A DNA stretch of 64,000 nucleotides, from assembly GCF_046630445.1 (NCBI RefSeq), contig NC_092335.1:2912001-2976000 (forward strand), given 5' to 3'. Position 1 is the first letter of the stretch. Each line of letters starts with the position of its first letter. The notes beneath the pieces are model-generated. The model searched no databases. It had not been told where the DNA came from and worked only from the letters and a program-made list of their open reading frames with translations. A program made the translations under genes and the position numbers. Source of the stretch: Rutidosis leptorrhynchoides (lineage: Eukaryota > Streptophyta > Magnoliopsida > Asterales > Asteraceae). Positions 46,075 through 58,214 of the stretch are shown piece after piece.

Positions 46075-46524
46075 TCTTGCCTAATTTCCGTTCAACATAT
46101 GGAGTAACCGTTGAAGTAAGACTAACTGCTTTGTTGTGATGTTTGAAAAACCAATCCTGTATTGAAGCGCGAAAAATTTCCAATAACATGCAAACTGGTA
46201 GTTTGCGAGCATGTTTGGATAGAGCGTTAATAGACTCTACACTATTGCTAGTAAGGTATGCATACCTAACATGATCAGCTTGACTTCTGGACCATTTGTT
46301 GAAACCAACGTCATTTAGATACTTGTGAGACGCTTTTAATCTTCGTTGAAATACACTAACATGATCTTGAAAATCTGACAAACGGTAAGCCTTAACCATT
46401 TTCCAATAGTGTCATTCAAAATATTTGAATTTGTTGGACATCGTTTTTATGTTCATGAATAGATGACGTGCGCAAAAAGAGTGAAAGGCTTCAGGAAACA
46501 CATTTAAAATACGATGTGCTATTG
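46075..46524 (-). pseudogene. MULE transposase, central piece with the third catalytic residue
   Basis: On the minus strand this continues directly from SDRAPSI at 58215 (next residues AHRILNVFPEAFHSF), includes CARHLFMNIK and SRSQADHVRYAYLTSN, then SVESINAL carrying the likely catalytic Glu (46235-46237), and ends KLGK. One in-frame TGA lies at 46412-46414 (before HYWK). Borders are the target duplications TATTG (46520-46524) and TCTTG (46075-46079). Confidence 0.9.
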
Positions 46525-47531
46525 TGAAATGCCCCGTCCTAATCCATCTGGACGAAGTCATCAATATTTAATCCCAGAGCGATGATCGACTCCAAGTAAT
46601 GTCCTTAAAATGAGCAAATGCACAGCGGAAGATTTTTTTCATACCTTAGAATAAACATGTTTTCAAGTGTCAACCAAAAGGTTGGTGAGTTCATTAGTTT
46701 AACATAAATAATCATTTCCATCATTTTAATAGACTACAAGATTTTCATTCCTCATAAATAAACGTCCCATGTATAGAGACAAAAATATCATTCATATGGA
46801 TTGAACACCTGGTAACCGACATTCACAATTTGCATATAAGAATATCCCCATCATTCCGGGATCCTCCTTCGGATATGATATAAATTTCGAAGTACTAAAG
46901 CATCCGGTACTTTGGATGGGGCTTGTTAGGCCCGATAGATCTATCTTTAGAGTTCGCGTCAATTAGGGTGTCTGTTCCCTAATTCTTAGATTACCAGACT
47001 TAATAAAAAGGGGCATATTCGATTTCGATCATTCAACCATATAATGTAGTTTCGATTACTTGTGTCTATTTCGTAAAACATTTATAAAAGCGCATGCATT
47101 CTCAGTCCTAAAAATATATATTGCAAAAACATTTAAAAAGGGAGTAATGAAACTCACGCATATAAATATTGTAAAACAGTTATTAAAACATTGCATGTAT
47201 TCTCAGCCCAAAAATGTAATGAGTAAAAGGGAGCAAATGAAACTCACCGTACGATATTTTGTAGTAAAAATATTCATACGACGAAACTGAACAATGCAAG
47301 GTTAGCCCTGGATTCACGAACCTATATCAAGTATATATATTAACACGTATAATATTAATTAACTAAGTTTATAATGTATTAAGATTATTTTTTACATATA
47401 TATAATCATATTACCATCTATATTGTATAGGATATTTATATATTATGTATTACTTAATAAAATTATATTTTGTATAAAAATACAAAACTATGTAATATAA
47501 ATATATTTTAGATATATAATATTTGTTGTAG

Positions 47532-47562
<31 letters not shown>

Positions 47563-47656
47563 GGTTTTAATAAGTAGGATAGTTTTAATAACAATGATAA
47601 TCTTAAATAAAAGAAAATTATAATTTTAGTAATAATAATAATAAAAATGATATAGA

Positions 47657-47695
<39 letters not shown>

Positions 47696-47751
47696 CTATA
47701 ACAATAATGATATTAAAGACTACCTTCCAAAGCTTTTCTAAAAATAAAATG

Positions 47752-47825
47752 TCCTAGCCCAGGCTCGAACCCATGACCTCTCGAAATCCCAACAACCTTC
47801 TCAGCCATTCCACCACTTCAGCTTT
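47752..47825 (-). other. tRNA-like module b in the 3' LTR of element 3
   Basis: On the minus strand TGGCTGAGAAGG fits the Pol III A box and GGTTCGAGCC fits the B box, at tRNA-like spacing. The acceptor and anticodon arms do not fold convincingly, so this is tRNA-derived rather than a tRNA gene. Confidence 0.5.
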
Positions 47826-47997
47826 TCTGATATACACCCATCTCATAAGGATATAACCCGTATACTATCTGTTTAGGCCCAACAGCAATTCCTAATCATT
47901 TAATTAGAAACGGCCCATCAACACAAGCATTCGGCCCAACAGGTCCAAGCTTTTTAACACAGCCCAGCTTCTTCTGATAATTAAAAAATATATTGTG

Positions 47998-48062
47998 GTG
48001 GCCTGGATTCGAACACAGGACCTCCTAATTCCCAAACATACTTCCATACCATTCCTCTGTCT
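47998..48062 (-). other. tRNA-like module a in the 3' LTR of element 3
   Basis: On the minus strand a GGAATGGTATGGAAG A-box-like stretch and TGTTCGAATCC (B box, one mismatch) followed by AGGCCACCA. It lies about 235 bp before module b in the element's direction. Confidence 0.45.
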
Positions 48063-49956
48063 TTATTTTTCTATTATAATAAGGATCTTAGTTCCTTTTA
48101 ACATGTACTATTCTTCTTCTTCCTCAAGACCCAGAACTATTCATCATCATCAAAATCATCATCTATATTTCATCCTAACTATATCAATTCATCATCGTTA
48201 CTATAATAATATCATCAAATATTATTTATTATTATAATTATCACATAAAATCATGAATTATAATCATAATCTTATCTTCATCATATGATCATCTATATTA
48301 TCATAATCAATATTCGCCTATCATTTTCATCATGGAGTCACGTATCATCTTCTTCGTTCTTCATTTTTTTTATTACTCTTCTCACTTTCATAATCCTAAC
48401 AACCGTGGCCTCAATCTGTGGTTTCCTATCTTCCTCAACTCGTTTCCTCACAGGATCATCATCATTCTATTAGTTGTTTCAAGGCCCAACAAAAATAAAT
48501 ATTACGGCCCAAGTACCATTAGTCCAATTGCAAGTCCAAATAAGATTTTGTGTTTTATTTGGATACTCAAACGAAAGATGCAGCAGTCCCCCAGGAAAAA
48601 AAAATTGTAGCTTGACCCTACATAAAAGCTAACAATAATTCATTTCCTTTTCTAAGATGACAGCTGGTTACAAGAGATAAACATTAACATTATCAACTTC
48701 ACTATTTCACTGGACTAATCATGTAAATAATTAGAGTAAAAACGGCTGTGGTTTAGGAGTAAAACAGGTGAGTTTTACAAAGAATAATAAGAAGGAAAGG
48801 AAGTAGTAGTAGCGGTTGAGATGGTGAACGGTTTTGTTTATAAGATTGAATCAGAAATCACGGCTTAGCAACATAAAATAACAGTGGTGGCGATTGGGTT
48901 TGCTCGATTTTATGAAACAACAACACAACTATAGCAGTTTATGCTACTGCCTTCAACTGAAACACATAAGTGTAGCTGCAGTAGACATGGAGTTTGGTTT
49001 ATAGATTGTTCAAGCAAAAATGGTAAGTAGAGTTGTATTAGCAATCTATATGGGTGTGTATTTTATGACCAGCAACAGAAAACGTAATATCAATATCGAC
49101 TAGAATAAGAAGAAGGTGAATAGTATAAATAAAAGCATAAGAAGTTGCAGTTGCTGTAACAATTTACTTGTTAGTATTTTATGGTGGTTAGATGGTGAAT
49201 GGTTCGTATGATGGTTGATTCCATTTGAAAACATAAAAGAATGCGGTGGTGTGGTGATGGTTTATGGTGAACCGAAGACTATTAGATTACATGGGTTGGT
49301 TCTTGACTCAAGTAAATTCATAAGGTGGTGGATTGTTATTTGAATAGAAGCAAGTAAACTTACGCAGCAGTTGCTTGTAGTCGATCAAAGGTGGTGGTGA
49401 TGTGATTCCACGGAGGTGTGGTGATGTAGGTTGATCGACCATAAGGGTGCTCGTGTATGTTGTTTTACAAACACATAAACAATTAAACTTAGCAGCCTCT
49501 GGGTCGTGAGTTGAAGAAAAGAAAGAGAGAGAGAGAGGGAGATAGTTAGGGAGAGAGGATAGTGTTCGGTTGTGGTATTGGAGGTTAATGGTTTTCCATT
49601 TTCTTTTTGTGTATATGCATATGTATAAGCATATGTCTTAGATAGGAATTGGAATAGATGGAATAGATAGATTAGTAAATCAAAGAAGCGTGTCAACTAA
49701 AATAATAATAAACAAATAGTTAGCAGCCTCAAATTGATCATCCTACCGACACTTTCTAAACACAGTAATATTCTCATTCAATTTTATTCACGGATCAATA
49801 ACTTGTGTGGTATAATTCAAAAGTGGGAAAACAACAATAGACAAGTTTAATGTAATATATTTTTAAAATTTTAAAACGTGATTAAGCAACAGTAATATTC
49901 ACTTTCCATATAATCATTTAATATACTATATTTAATATATCTACTTATTATTTATA

Positions 49957-50011
<55 letters not shown>

Positions 50012-50178
50012 TTATTTACAAATAATTGTTCGTGAATCGTTGGGATTGGTCAAAGGATAATTGAATATATGAAACAGTTCAAAAATTTTCGAGACTCAAC
50101 ATTTCAGTCTTTGCTTATCGTGTCAAAACTATATAAAGATCAAGTTTAAATTTGGTCGGAAATTCCCGGGTCATCACA

Positions 50179-50215
50179 GTACCTACCCGTTAAAGAAATT
50201 TCGTCCCGAAATTTG
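50179..50215 (-). promoter_or_regulatory. Polypurine-tract region of element 3
   Basis: On the minus strand the AAATTTCGGGACGAAATTT hairpin and TTTAACGGGTAGGTAC next to the LTR, identical to the chromovirus version. Confidence 0.75.
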
Positions 50216-50569
50216 AGTGAGGTCGTAATGGCTAACAATAAATATGTTTTCCTGACAATATGAGCTGATCAAAAGAGTTTTATCATCATTGAGTAATATG
50301 GATAAAACAATTTGATTATTTGAAGAGTACGAATGAAGCTATCACAAAAGATTGAGATAGAGATTTAACTTTTGACGTAGTCATGATTGAATTTAGAAAA
50401 TAAGGTGTTTCTTTACTTTTGACGTTGTCTTGGTGAAATTCCGAAATTCCAGGGATTTAAAAGAAAATCTTCGAAATTTATAAGGTTTGATTCTTCGGCG
50501 AATAAGGAAATTAGGATCTCTCTAATTAAATGCGGAGATCTTTCTTGCTTCCTCTATCAGACATTTTAC

Positions 50570-50575
50570 TATAAA
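50570..50575 (+). promoter_or_regulatory. TATA-like box upstream of the antisense ORF remnant, element 3
   Basis: TATAAA in CTATAAATTAAC, 74 bp before the ATG at 50644. Confidence 0.4.
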
Positions 50576-50643
50576 TTAACTTCTCCCGTTCCATTACTTT
50601 TACCATTCCTATACTCAATTCCCAAATTCAAAAGATTGAACAA

Positions 50644-50818
50644 ATGCTTAATCCAGTTCAAATCCTCGTCCTCACCCTTACTATCTTAACAATCATTCTC
50701 CTTTTTCCAACTTCCACCTGACGAATCTGTTTACTTCTAATTTTACCTTGAGGGGATACTATTCTTAATTCTACTGTGTCTTTATATTGCTATTCGTATT
50801 AATATCCCCGGTTTGAAA
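50644..50818 (+). pseudogene. Antisense membrane ORF of element 3, broken
   Basis: Starts MLNPVQILVLTL like the intact copies, then a one-base insertion in the CTTTTTCC run shifts the frame. In the shifted frame the PPDESVYF loop and LCLYIAIRI helix are still readable, with one further in-frame TAA and loss of the terminal stop. Confidence 0.55.
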
Positions 50819-53410
50819 CCTCCGTGTTGTGATTGAGCTTTATATCTTCTCTTATATTTTGGAGCTCTTTGCCTTTTTATTCTCCTCTCGACCTCTAGTA
50901 AAGCGAGTAACGGTCCAGAATTTGTAAGTATGGAGTTTCGAATGCACTGATGTTCTAAACAAGAAAGAAAGTAGTAGCACGATTTGGTTTGTCAAATTAC
51001 CAGAATTCAAGGGAAAAGATAGAACTATCAGGAAGACATGTTCCCGATATGTTTATAGATTAGATAGAATGTAAGAGTCGTGTAACATGGCACATGATGA
51101 TGTTATAGTCTGTAAATCATCATGTTTCATTAGAAACTTAGCATGACTTACTGTAATATAATCACGTTGATCAAGTGTCATTATATTATACTAACTCATG
51201 CATCAGTTTTCAACATTACTTTAATAACATTCATATTTTAAGCTTGAAAGTTTACAGAATATAGAAACTAACAGTTTCTATATGATGTAACACTGATAGC
51301 GCGAAAAGATTAATGATTTCAGATAAGAATAGTTATACAAATATCTCCAAAAATATGGAGGATATTTATAATGAAAGATACGATAATATCTCGGAGTATC
51401 TAAGATCAGAGGATGATAGAAACTATTGTCTGCAAGGGTTTAGAGTAAGGAGCAAGATATTCACTAAAGACTTTAGCAGACATTGAATCATTTGGATTCT
51501 TTGAAGTCAAACTTATTCTTTGTGATTTGTCCACGGCTTTCTTCATAGTTTCGCATAATCTGCTTTTTGGTACTAAATTTTCTATTGAATGTTTCCAATA
51601 TAATGATACACAGGAAGCATGAAGAGGTATATAATTTCGGACGAGAATATTTATGAAAATATCCTCAGAAATATCGAAGATATTGATGATGATATTTTGG
51701 AATTTATAAGTTCGATGGTTGATGGAGAAAGATTTTCCACAAGATTTTAACATGACTTTGGAGCAAGATATTCTCTAAAGATTTCAACGGATCCAGAATT
51801 ATCTGGATTCTTTGAATATAGGGTATGGTCCTTGTATTTGTCCTTGGTCTCCTTCATGGTTAACTCTATCCATTTTCCAGTTCCAACATTTTTGAGCTTT
51901 TCCAACATGTTATTCTTTATCATCAAACTTCCGACGACTAAGGTCTTTTACGGTTGCCTACAGTTTCTGCTGCTTCATTCAGCTTTTTCAACATTCAGAG
52001 TATCGATTGGTAAATTGGGTACCTTTTCAAAATTTCTGAATTGAAGATCGTAATTCTAGGAGATAATTGTTATATGTATACATATAACTATTGATGTAAA
52101 AATGCTACGAGATTCGAAATACTGGTTGCTGATTCCTGGTAATTGGTATGGCAATTATTGTTACAGGGTATAGGTGAATACAAGATGGGGTTTCAATGAA
52201 TATAATGATTTTTCGGAAAGTCCAAATTCATTGAAGTTGCTGGTAATTTTACTGCTAATGTGGTGAAATATAAACGGTTCTCTGGTACCGATGATGACAT
52301 GCAAACTTATATATTGAGGTTATAATAAGGCTAATTTGAATGGAAGTTGAAGTTGATTTATTGAAGCTGTGATAAAGTTGGCTAATTTGAAAAAGAGTTG
52401 CAATGTTATTTTCGGTAATAACAATGCCAAAAGAGCTAACACAGACACGTATTAAACTTTTACTTAGGGTCCGGGAGTTTTCAGGTGCATAACTATATGC
52501 ATCAATCTTTTCTTCCATAGATGAAGTGCGGTTGGTTCATCCTTTCAATTGAGGTGTTTTCAAGAATCATGAAAGGTTTGAACGCAGATTAGAATTGTCC
52601 AGATACAAATGGCGTTTAAGATGAAATCAAGTGGCAACTTGAAGAATTATTTAGTTTCATATATTATAATCAACATTTTAATTCATTTTAATTGTCCAAA
52701 GTCATTAGTCCACAGTTGATAATTCACAGTTAACAGTCCAATAATTCATATATAATTTAATATATAATATTCGAATTAATTAATATGTATCGTGACCCGT
52801 GTACATGTCTCAGAATCGATCAAAACTCAAACTATATATATTATTATAGAATCAACCTCAACCCTGTATAGCTAACTCCCGCATTACTGCATATAGAGTG
52901 TCTATGGTTATTCCAAATAATATATATAGATGGGTCGATATGATATGTCAAAACCTTGTATATGTGTCCCGATATTTAAAGTGTGTAAAATAAATAACAG
53001 AAATTAAATGACGATAAATAAAGTGCGTAAAGTAAATAACAGAAATTAAATGACGATAAATAAAATTGAGATAATTAAATTGCGATAAATAAACTGCGAT
53101 AAATAAAATGTAATCAGTTAGCTAGGAACAGTTAGCTGGAAACAGTTAGCGTGAATTCTTAACAAAATTTCTCATAGTTAATTTGTTTGTTTCTAACAAA
53201 TTTTATTTTGTCCAATGTTTTCTTCATTATGCCACTTGTTGGATTATGATAAATCCAAATCCAAATATGAAATTGAATTTGAATTAAAATAGTTATTCTT
53301 TGGTGAATGGATACGTATATCGGTGGTTGTAAATAGAATAGTAAATGACTTTTGAATCAGATTCGAAGAATATACATTGTAACTTATTAATGTGAAATCT
53401 AAATATTCAT
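50819..53410. other. Internal region of element 3
   Basis: Two adjacent minus-strand copies of the degenerate coding module (about 51406-51600 with MKKAVDKSQRISL and NPNDS, and about 51720-51930 with SKNPDN and EYLAP) suggest a tandem duplication. About 52788-52990 resembles the chromovirus LTR, as in element 2. A tandem repeat around GACGATAAATAAA fills about 52978-53110. No intact gene. Confidence 0.45.
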
Positions 53411-53427
53411 CGGGTATTACCTACCCG
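53411..53427 (-). promoter_or_regulatory. Internal polypurine-like palindrome, element 3
   Basis: CGGGTAGGTAATACCCG on the minus strand, preceded by TTTTAA. Confidence 0.55.
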
Positions 53428-53759
53428 TTAAAATATTTTCACCATTAACAGTTTGTACGAAAGAATTTTTAATTACAATCTTTATGAAAATATACTTATA
53501 TATGTTTTCTTCAGATGTAATCATGGATTAAATGAGTTAATATAATATTAAACTCGTTTGTTTTACCGTTAGAACTAGTATACATAATCTCTAAAACATT
53601 AGAGATTACTTAATCATCATGAAGAGCGAAGATGTAGAACGTCATGTAGAACGGTGATTATACTCACGGTACAGAATGAGATGTTGAGGCAGTGATGTTG
53701 AAGCTTGGGTACTGGTGCTGTTACTGATGGTACTGTTGGTGTCGGTGATGTTGCTGAAG

Positions 53760-54173
53760 CTGGTACATTTTGCACCATATTCTCCAAATTTATTTTTCGA
53801 GCGCGAAGTTTGTTGACTTCTTTTATTATTCAGGGGTGATTGTCGGTTGGAACGAGCAAAAGAATATGGGTTAAGAATTTTAGATAGAATATAATCGTGG
53901 CGAGATACTCTGGAGATGAGTGTGAAAATGGTGTTTCGGACAGGTTCGCCGGTAAGTGCTTCAGGTTCTTCACCAAGAGGTGAATTTGGTTGATGGAAAG
54001 GGTCACCTTCTTCGCGTCTCCATTGGTTAAGTCGACTACGAACTCATCAGATGAATTGGAGATGGATGATTGGTTGATTCATTCTGGTGACACTGCTTCC
54101 GGAGCTTAGGTGAATATCCATGTCGGAATAGCTGTCGGAATCCGAGAAGATTCGAACTTGTTGAGGAATTCAT
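53760..54173 (-). pseudogene. Gag-like short protein of element 3, frameshifted
   Basis: An ATG at 54173 (MNSSTSSN) and downstream traces of WRREEGDPFHQPN and GEPVRNTIFTLISRVS are present, but the frame is broken near the start and again after the coiled-coil region. It is homologous to 33509-34057. Confidence 0.5.
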
Positions 54174-54545
54174 CTCGCACAATCAGATGAAGGATTTTCG
54201 ATAAGAATTAGAATATAGGATGTAGATTAGTACCCTGCAATACATAATTTACATATGCATATATAATACTAAAATCCCATAAGTTACGGAGGAATCTACG
54301 GAAGCTGTCAGGTAAAGGTAACAATAACAGATACGCTAAGATAAGAATTTATCTGTACACTGTCTATGCAATAGAGGCAGTAAGACGTGTCTAGACTTTA
54401 AGAATGATAAGCAAATAATTTTTCGACACTAAATGATAAGCAAAACTTTTGACATACAGACACAGTCGAAGTCCAGACTCACCTATGCATCTAAACAACT
54501 ATCAGCTAGACACATTAATGCAAGACCTGGTTCGCTAAGACCACC

Positions 54546-54557
54546 GCTCTGATACCA
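54546..54557 (-). promoter_or_regulatory. Primer-binding site of element 3
   Basis: TGGTATCAGAGC on the minus strand, two bases from the 5' LTR end. Confidence 0.85.
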
Positions 54558-55695
54558 ACTGAAATGCCCCGTCCTAATCCATCTGGACGAAGTCATCAAC
54601 ATTTGATCCCAGAGCGATGATCGACTCCAAGTAATGTCCTTAAAATGAGCAAATGCACAGCGGAAGATTTCTTTCATACATGAGAATAAACATGCTTTCA
54701 AGTGTCAACTAAAAGGTTGGTGAGTTCATTAGTTTAACATAAATAATCATTTCCATCATTTTAATAGACTACAAGATTTTCATTCCTCATAAATAAACGT
54801 CCCATACATAGAGACAAAAATATCATTCATATGGATTGAACACCTGGTAACCGACATTCACAATTTGCATATAAGAATATCCCCCATCATTCCGGGATCC
54901 TCCTTCGGACATGATATAAATTTCGAAGTACTAAAGCATCCGGTACTTTGGATGGGGCTTGTTGTGCCCGATAGATCTATCTTTAGAGTTCGCGTCAATT
55001 AGGGTGTCTGTTCCCTAATTCTTAGATTACCAGACTTAATAAAAAGGGGCATATTCGATTTCGATCATTCAACCATATAATGTAGTTTCGATTACTTGTG
55101 TCTATTTCGTAAAACATTTATAAAAGCGCATGCATTCTCAGTCCCAAAAATATATATTGCAAAAACATTTAAAAAGGGAGTAATGAAACTCACGCATATA
55201 AATATTGTAAAACGGTTATTAAAACATTGCATGTATTCTCAGCCCAAAAATGTAATGAGTAAAAGGGAGCAAATGAAACTCACCGTACGATATTTTGTAG
55301 TAAAAATATTCATACGACGAAACTGAACAATGCAAGGTTGGCCCTGGATTCACGAACCTATATCAAGTATATATATTAACACGTATAATATTAATTAACT
55401 AAGTTTATAATGTATTAAGATTAATTTTTACATATATATAATCATATTACTATCTATATTGTATAGGATATTTATATATTATGTATTACTTAATAAAATT
55501 ATATTTTGTATAAAAATATAAAACTATGTAATATAAATATATTTTAGATATATAATATTTGTTGTAGTAATAATTATAATGATAGTAATAATAATAATGG
55601 TTTTAATAAGTAGGATAGTTTTAATAACAATGATAATCTTAAATAAAAGAAAATTATAATTTTAGTAATAATAATAATAAAAATGATATAGATAA

Positions 55696-55737
<42 letters not shown>

Positions 55738-55791
55738 CTATAACAATAATGATATTAAAGACTACCTTCCAAAGCTTTTCTAAAAATGAAA

Positions 55792-55866
55792 TGTCCTGGC
55801 CCAGGCTCGAACCCATGACCTCTCGAAATCCCAACAACCTTCTCAACCATTCCACCACTTCAGCTT
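55792..55866 (-). other. tRNA-like module b in the 5' LTR of element 3
   Basis: Same as 47752-47825: the B box GGTTCGAGCC is kept, and the A-box region reads TGGTTGAGAAGG here. Confidence 0.5.
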
Positions 55867-56037
55867 TTCTGATATACACCCATCTCATAAGGATATAACC
55901 CGTATACTATATGTTTAGGGCCAACAGCAATTCCTAATCATTTAATTAGAAACGGCCCATCAACACAAGCATTCGGCCCAATAGGTCAAAGCTTTTTAAC
56001 ACAGCCCAGCTTCTTCTGATAATTAAAAAATATATTG

Positions 56038-56103
56038 TGGTAGCCTGGATTCGAACACAGGACCTCCTAATTCCCAAACATACTTCCATACCATTCCTCT
56101 GTC
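56038..56103 (-). other. tRNA-like module a in the 5' LTR of element 3
   Basis: Same as 47998-48062, with the TGTTCGAATCC B box unchanged. Confidence 0.45.
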
Positions 56104-57996
56104 TTTATTTTTCTATTATAATAAGGATCTTAGTTCCTTTTAACATGTACTATTCTTCTTCTTCCTCAAGACCCAGAACTATTCATCATCATCAAAATCA
56201 TCATCTATATTTCATCCTAACTATATCAATTCATCATCGTTACTATAATAATATCATCAAATATTATTTATTATTATAATTATCACATAAAATCATGAAT
56301 TATAATCATAATCTTATCTTCATCATATGATCATCTATATTATCATAATCAATATTCGCCTATCATTTTCATCATGGAGTCACGTATCATCTTCTTCGTT
56401 CTTCATTTTTTTTTTATTACTCTTCTCACTTTCATAATCCTAACAACCGTGGCCTCAATCTGCGGTTTCGTATCTTCCTCAACTCATTTCCTCACAGGAT
56501 CATCATCATTCTATTAGTTGTTTCAAGGCCCAACAAAAATAAATATTACGGCCCAAGTACCATTAGTCCAATTGCAAGTCCAAATAAGATTTTGTGTTTT
56601 GTTTGGATACTCAAACGAAAGATGCAGCAGTCCCCCAGGAAAAAAAAATTGTAGCTTGACCCTACATAAAAGCTAACAATAATTCGTTTCCTTTTCTAAG
56701 ATGACAGCTGGTTACAAGAGATAAACATTAACATTATCAACTTCACTATTTCGCTGGACTAATCATGTAAATAATTAGAGTAAAAACGGCTGTGGTTTAG
56801 GAGTAAAACAGGTGAGTTTTACGAAGAATAATAAGAAGGAAAGGAAGTAGTAGTAGCGGTTGAGATGGTAAACGGTTTTGTTTAGAAGATTGAATCAGAA
56901 ATCACGGCTTAGCAACATAAAATAACAGTGGTGGCGATTGGGTTTGCTCGATTTTATGAAACAACAACACAACTATAGCAGTTTATGCTACTGCCTTCAA
57001 CTGAAACACATAAGTGTAGCTGCAGTAGACATGGAGTTTGGTTTATAGATTGTTCAAGCAAAAATGGTAAGTAGAGTTGTATTAGCAATCTATATGGGTG
57101 TGTATTTTATGACCAGCAACAGAAAACGTAATATCAATATCGACTAGAATAAGAAGAAGGTGAATAGTATAAATAAAAGCATAAAAAGTTGCAGTTGCTG
57201 TAGTAATGTACTTGTTAGTATTTTATGGTGGTTAGATCGTGAATGGTTCGTATGATGGTTGATTCCATTTGAAAACATAAAATAATGCGGTGGTGTGGTG
57301 ATGGTTTATGGTGAACCGAAGACTATTAGATTACATGGGTTGGTTCTTGACTCAAGTAAATTCATAAGGTGGTGGATTGTTATTTGAATAGAAGCAAGTA
57401 AACTTACGCAGCAGTTGCTTGTAGTCGATCAAAGGTGGTGGTGATGTGATTCCACGGAGGTGTAGTGATGTAGGTTGATCGACCATAAGGGTGCTCGTGT
57501 ATGTTGTTTTACAAACACAGAAACAATTAAACTTACCAGCCTCTGGGTCGTGAGTTGAAGAAAAGAAAGAGAGAGAGGGAGATAGTTAGGGAGAGAGGAT
57601 AGTGTTCGGTTGTGGTATTGGAGGTTAATGGTTTTCCATTTTCTTTTTGTGTATATGCATATGTATAAGCATATGTCTTAGATAGGAATTGGAATAGATG
57701 GAATAGATAGATTAGTAAATCAAAGAAGCGTGTCAACTAAAATAATAATAAACAAATAGTTAGCAGCCTCAAATTGATCATCCTACCGACACTTTCTAAA
57801 CATAGTAATATTCTCATTCAATTTTATTCACAGATCAATAACTTGTGTGGTATAATTCAAAAGTGGGAAAACAACAATAGACAAGTTTAATGTAATATAT
57901 TTTTAAAATTTTAAAACGTGATTAAGCAACAGTAATATTCACTTTCCATATAATCATTTAATATACTATATTTAATATATCTACTTATTATTTATA

Positions 57997-58042
<46 letters not shown>

Positions 58043-58214
58043 CATATTTATTTACAAATAATTATTCGTGAATCGTTGGGATTGGTCAAAGGATAATTGA
58101 ATATATGAAACAGTTCAAAAATTTTCGAGACTCAACATTTCAGTCTTTGCTTATCGTGTCAAAACTATATAAAGATTAAGTTTAAATTTGGTCGGAAATT
58201 CCCGGGTCATCACA

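Larger units (their letters stand above)
46525..50178 (-). repeat. 3' LTR of element 3 (3654 bp)
   Basis: On the minus strand TGTGATGACCCGGGAATTTCC to GGGGCATTTCA. It contains AAT/ATT runs (about 47520-47720), a GA run (about 49520-49545), a (TA)n run (about 49965-50010) and clustered GGCCCA motifs. The ORFs at 47995, 48285, 48332 and 49385 have low complexity and are not credible genes. Confidence 0.9.
46525..58214 (-). mobile_element. Non-autonomous LTR retrotransposon no. 3 (no pol, very long LTRs)
   Basis: LTRs 46525-50178 (3654 bp) and 54560-58214 (3655 bp) with target duplication TATTG (46520-46524, 58215-58219). Minus-strand orientation by primer site (54546) and polypurine region (50179). 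The 4381-bp interior holds broken gag-like and antisense ORFs only. The LTRs carry two tRNA-like modules each. Confidence 0.9.
54560..58214 (-). repeat. 5' LTR of element 3 (3655 bp)
   Basis: Near-identical to the LTR at 46525, with small microsatellite length differences (GA run, TA run, poly-T). No gene. Confidence 0.9.

Noticed and set aside
47995..48610. ORFs of 60-92 codons in the element 3 LTR (repeated at 56037)
   Set aside because: Low-complexity His/Ser/Ile runs from CAT and ATT repeats; not conserved as frames between the two LTRs.
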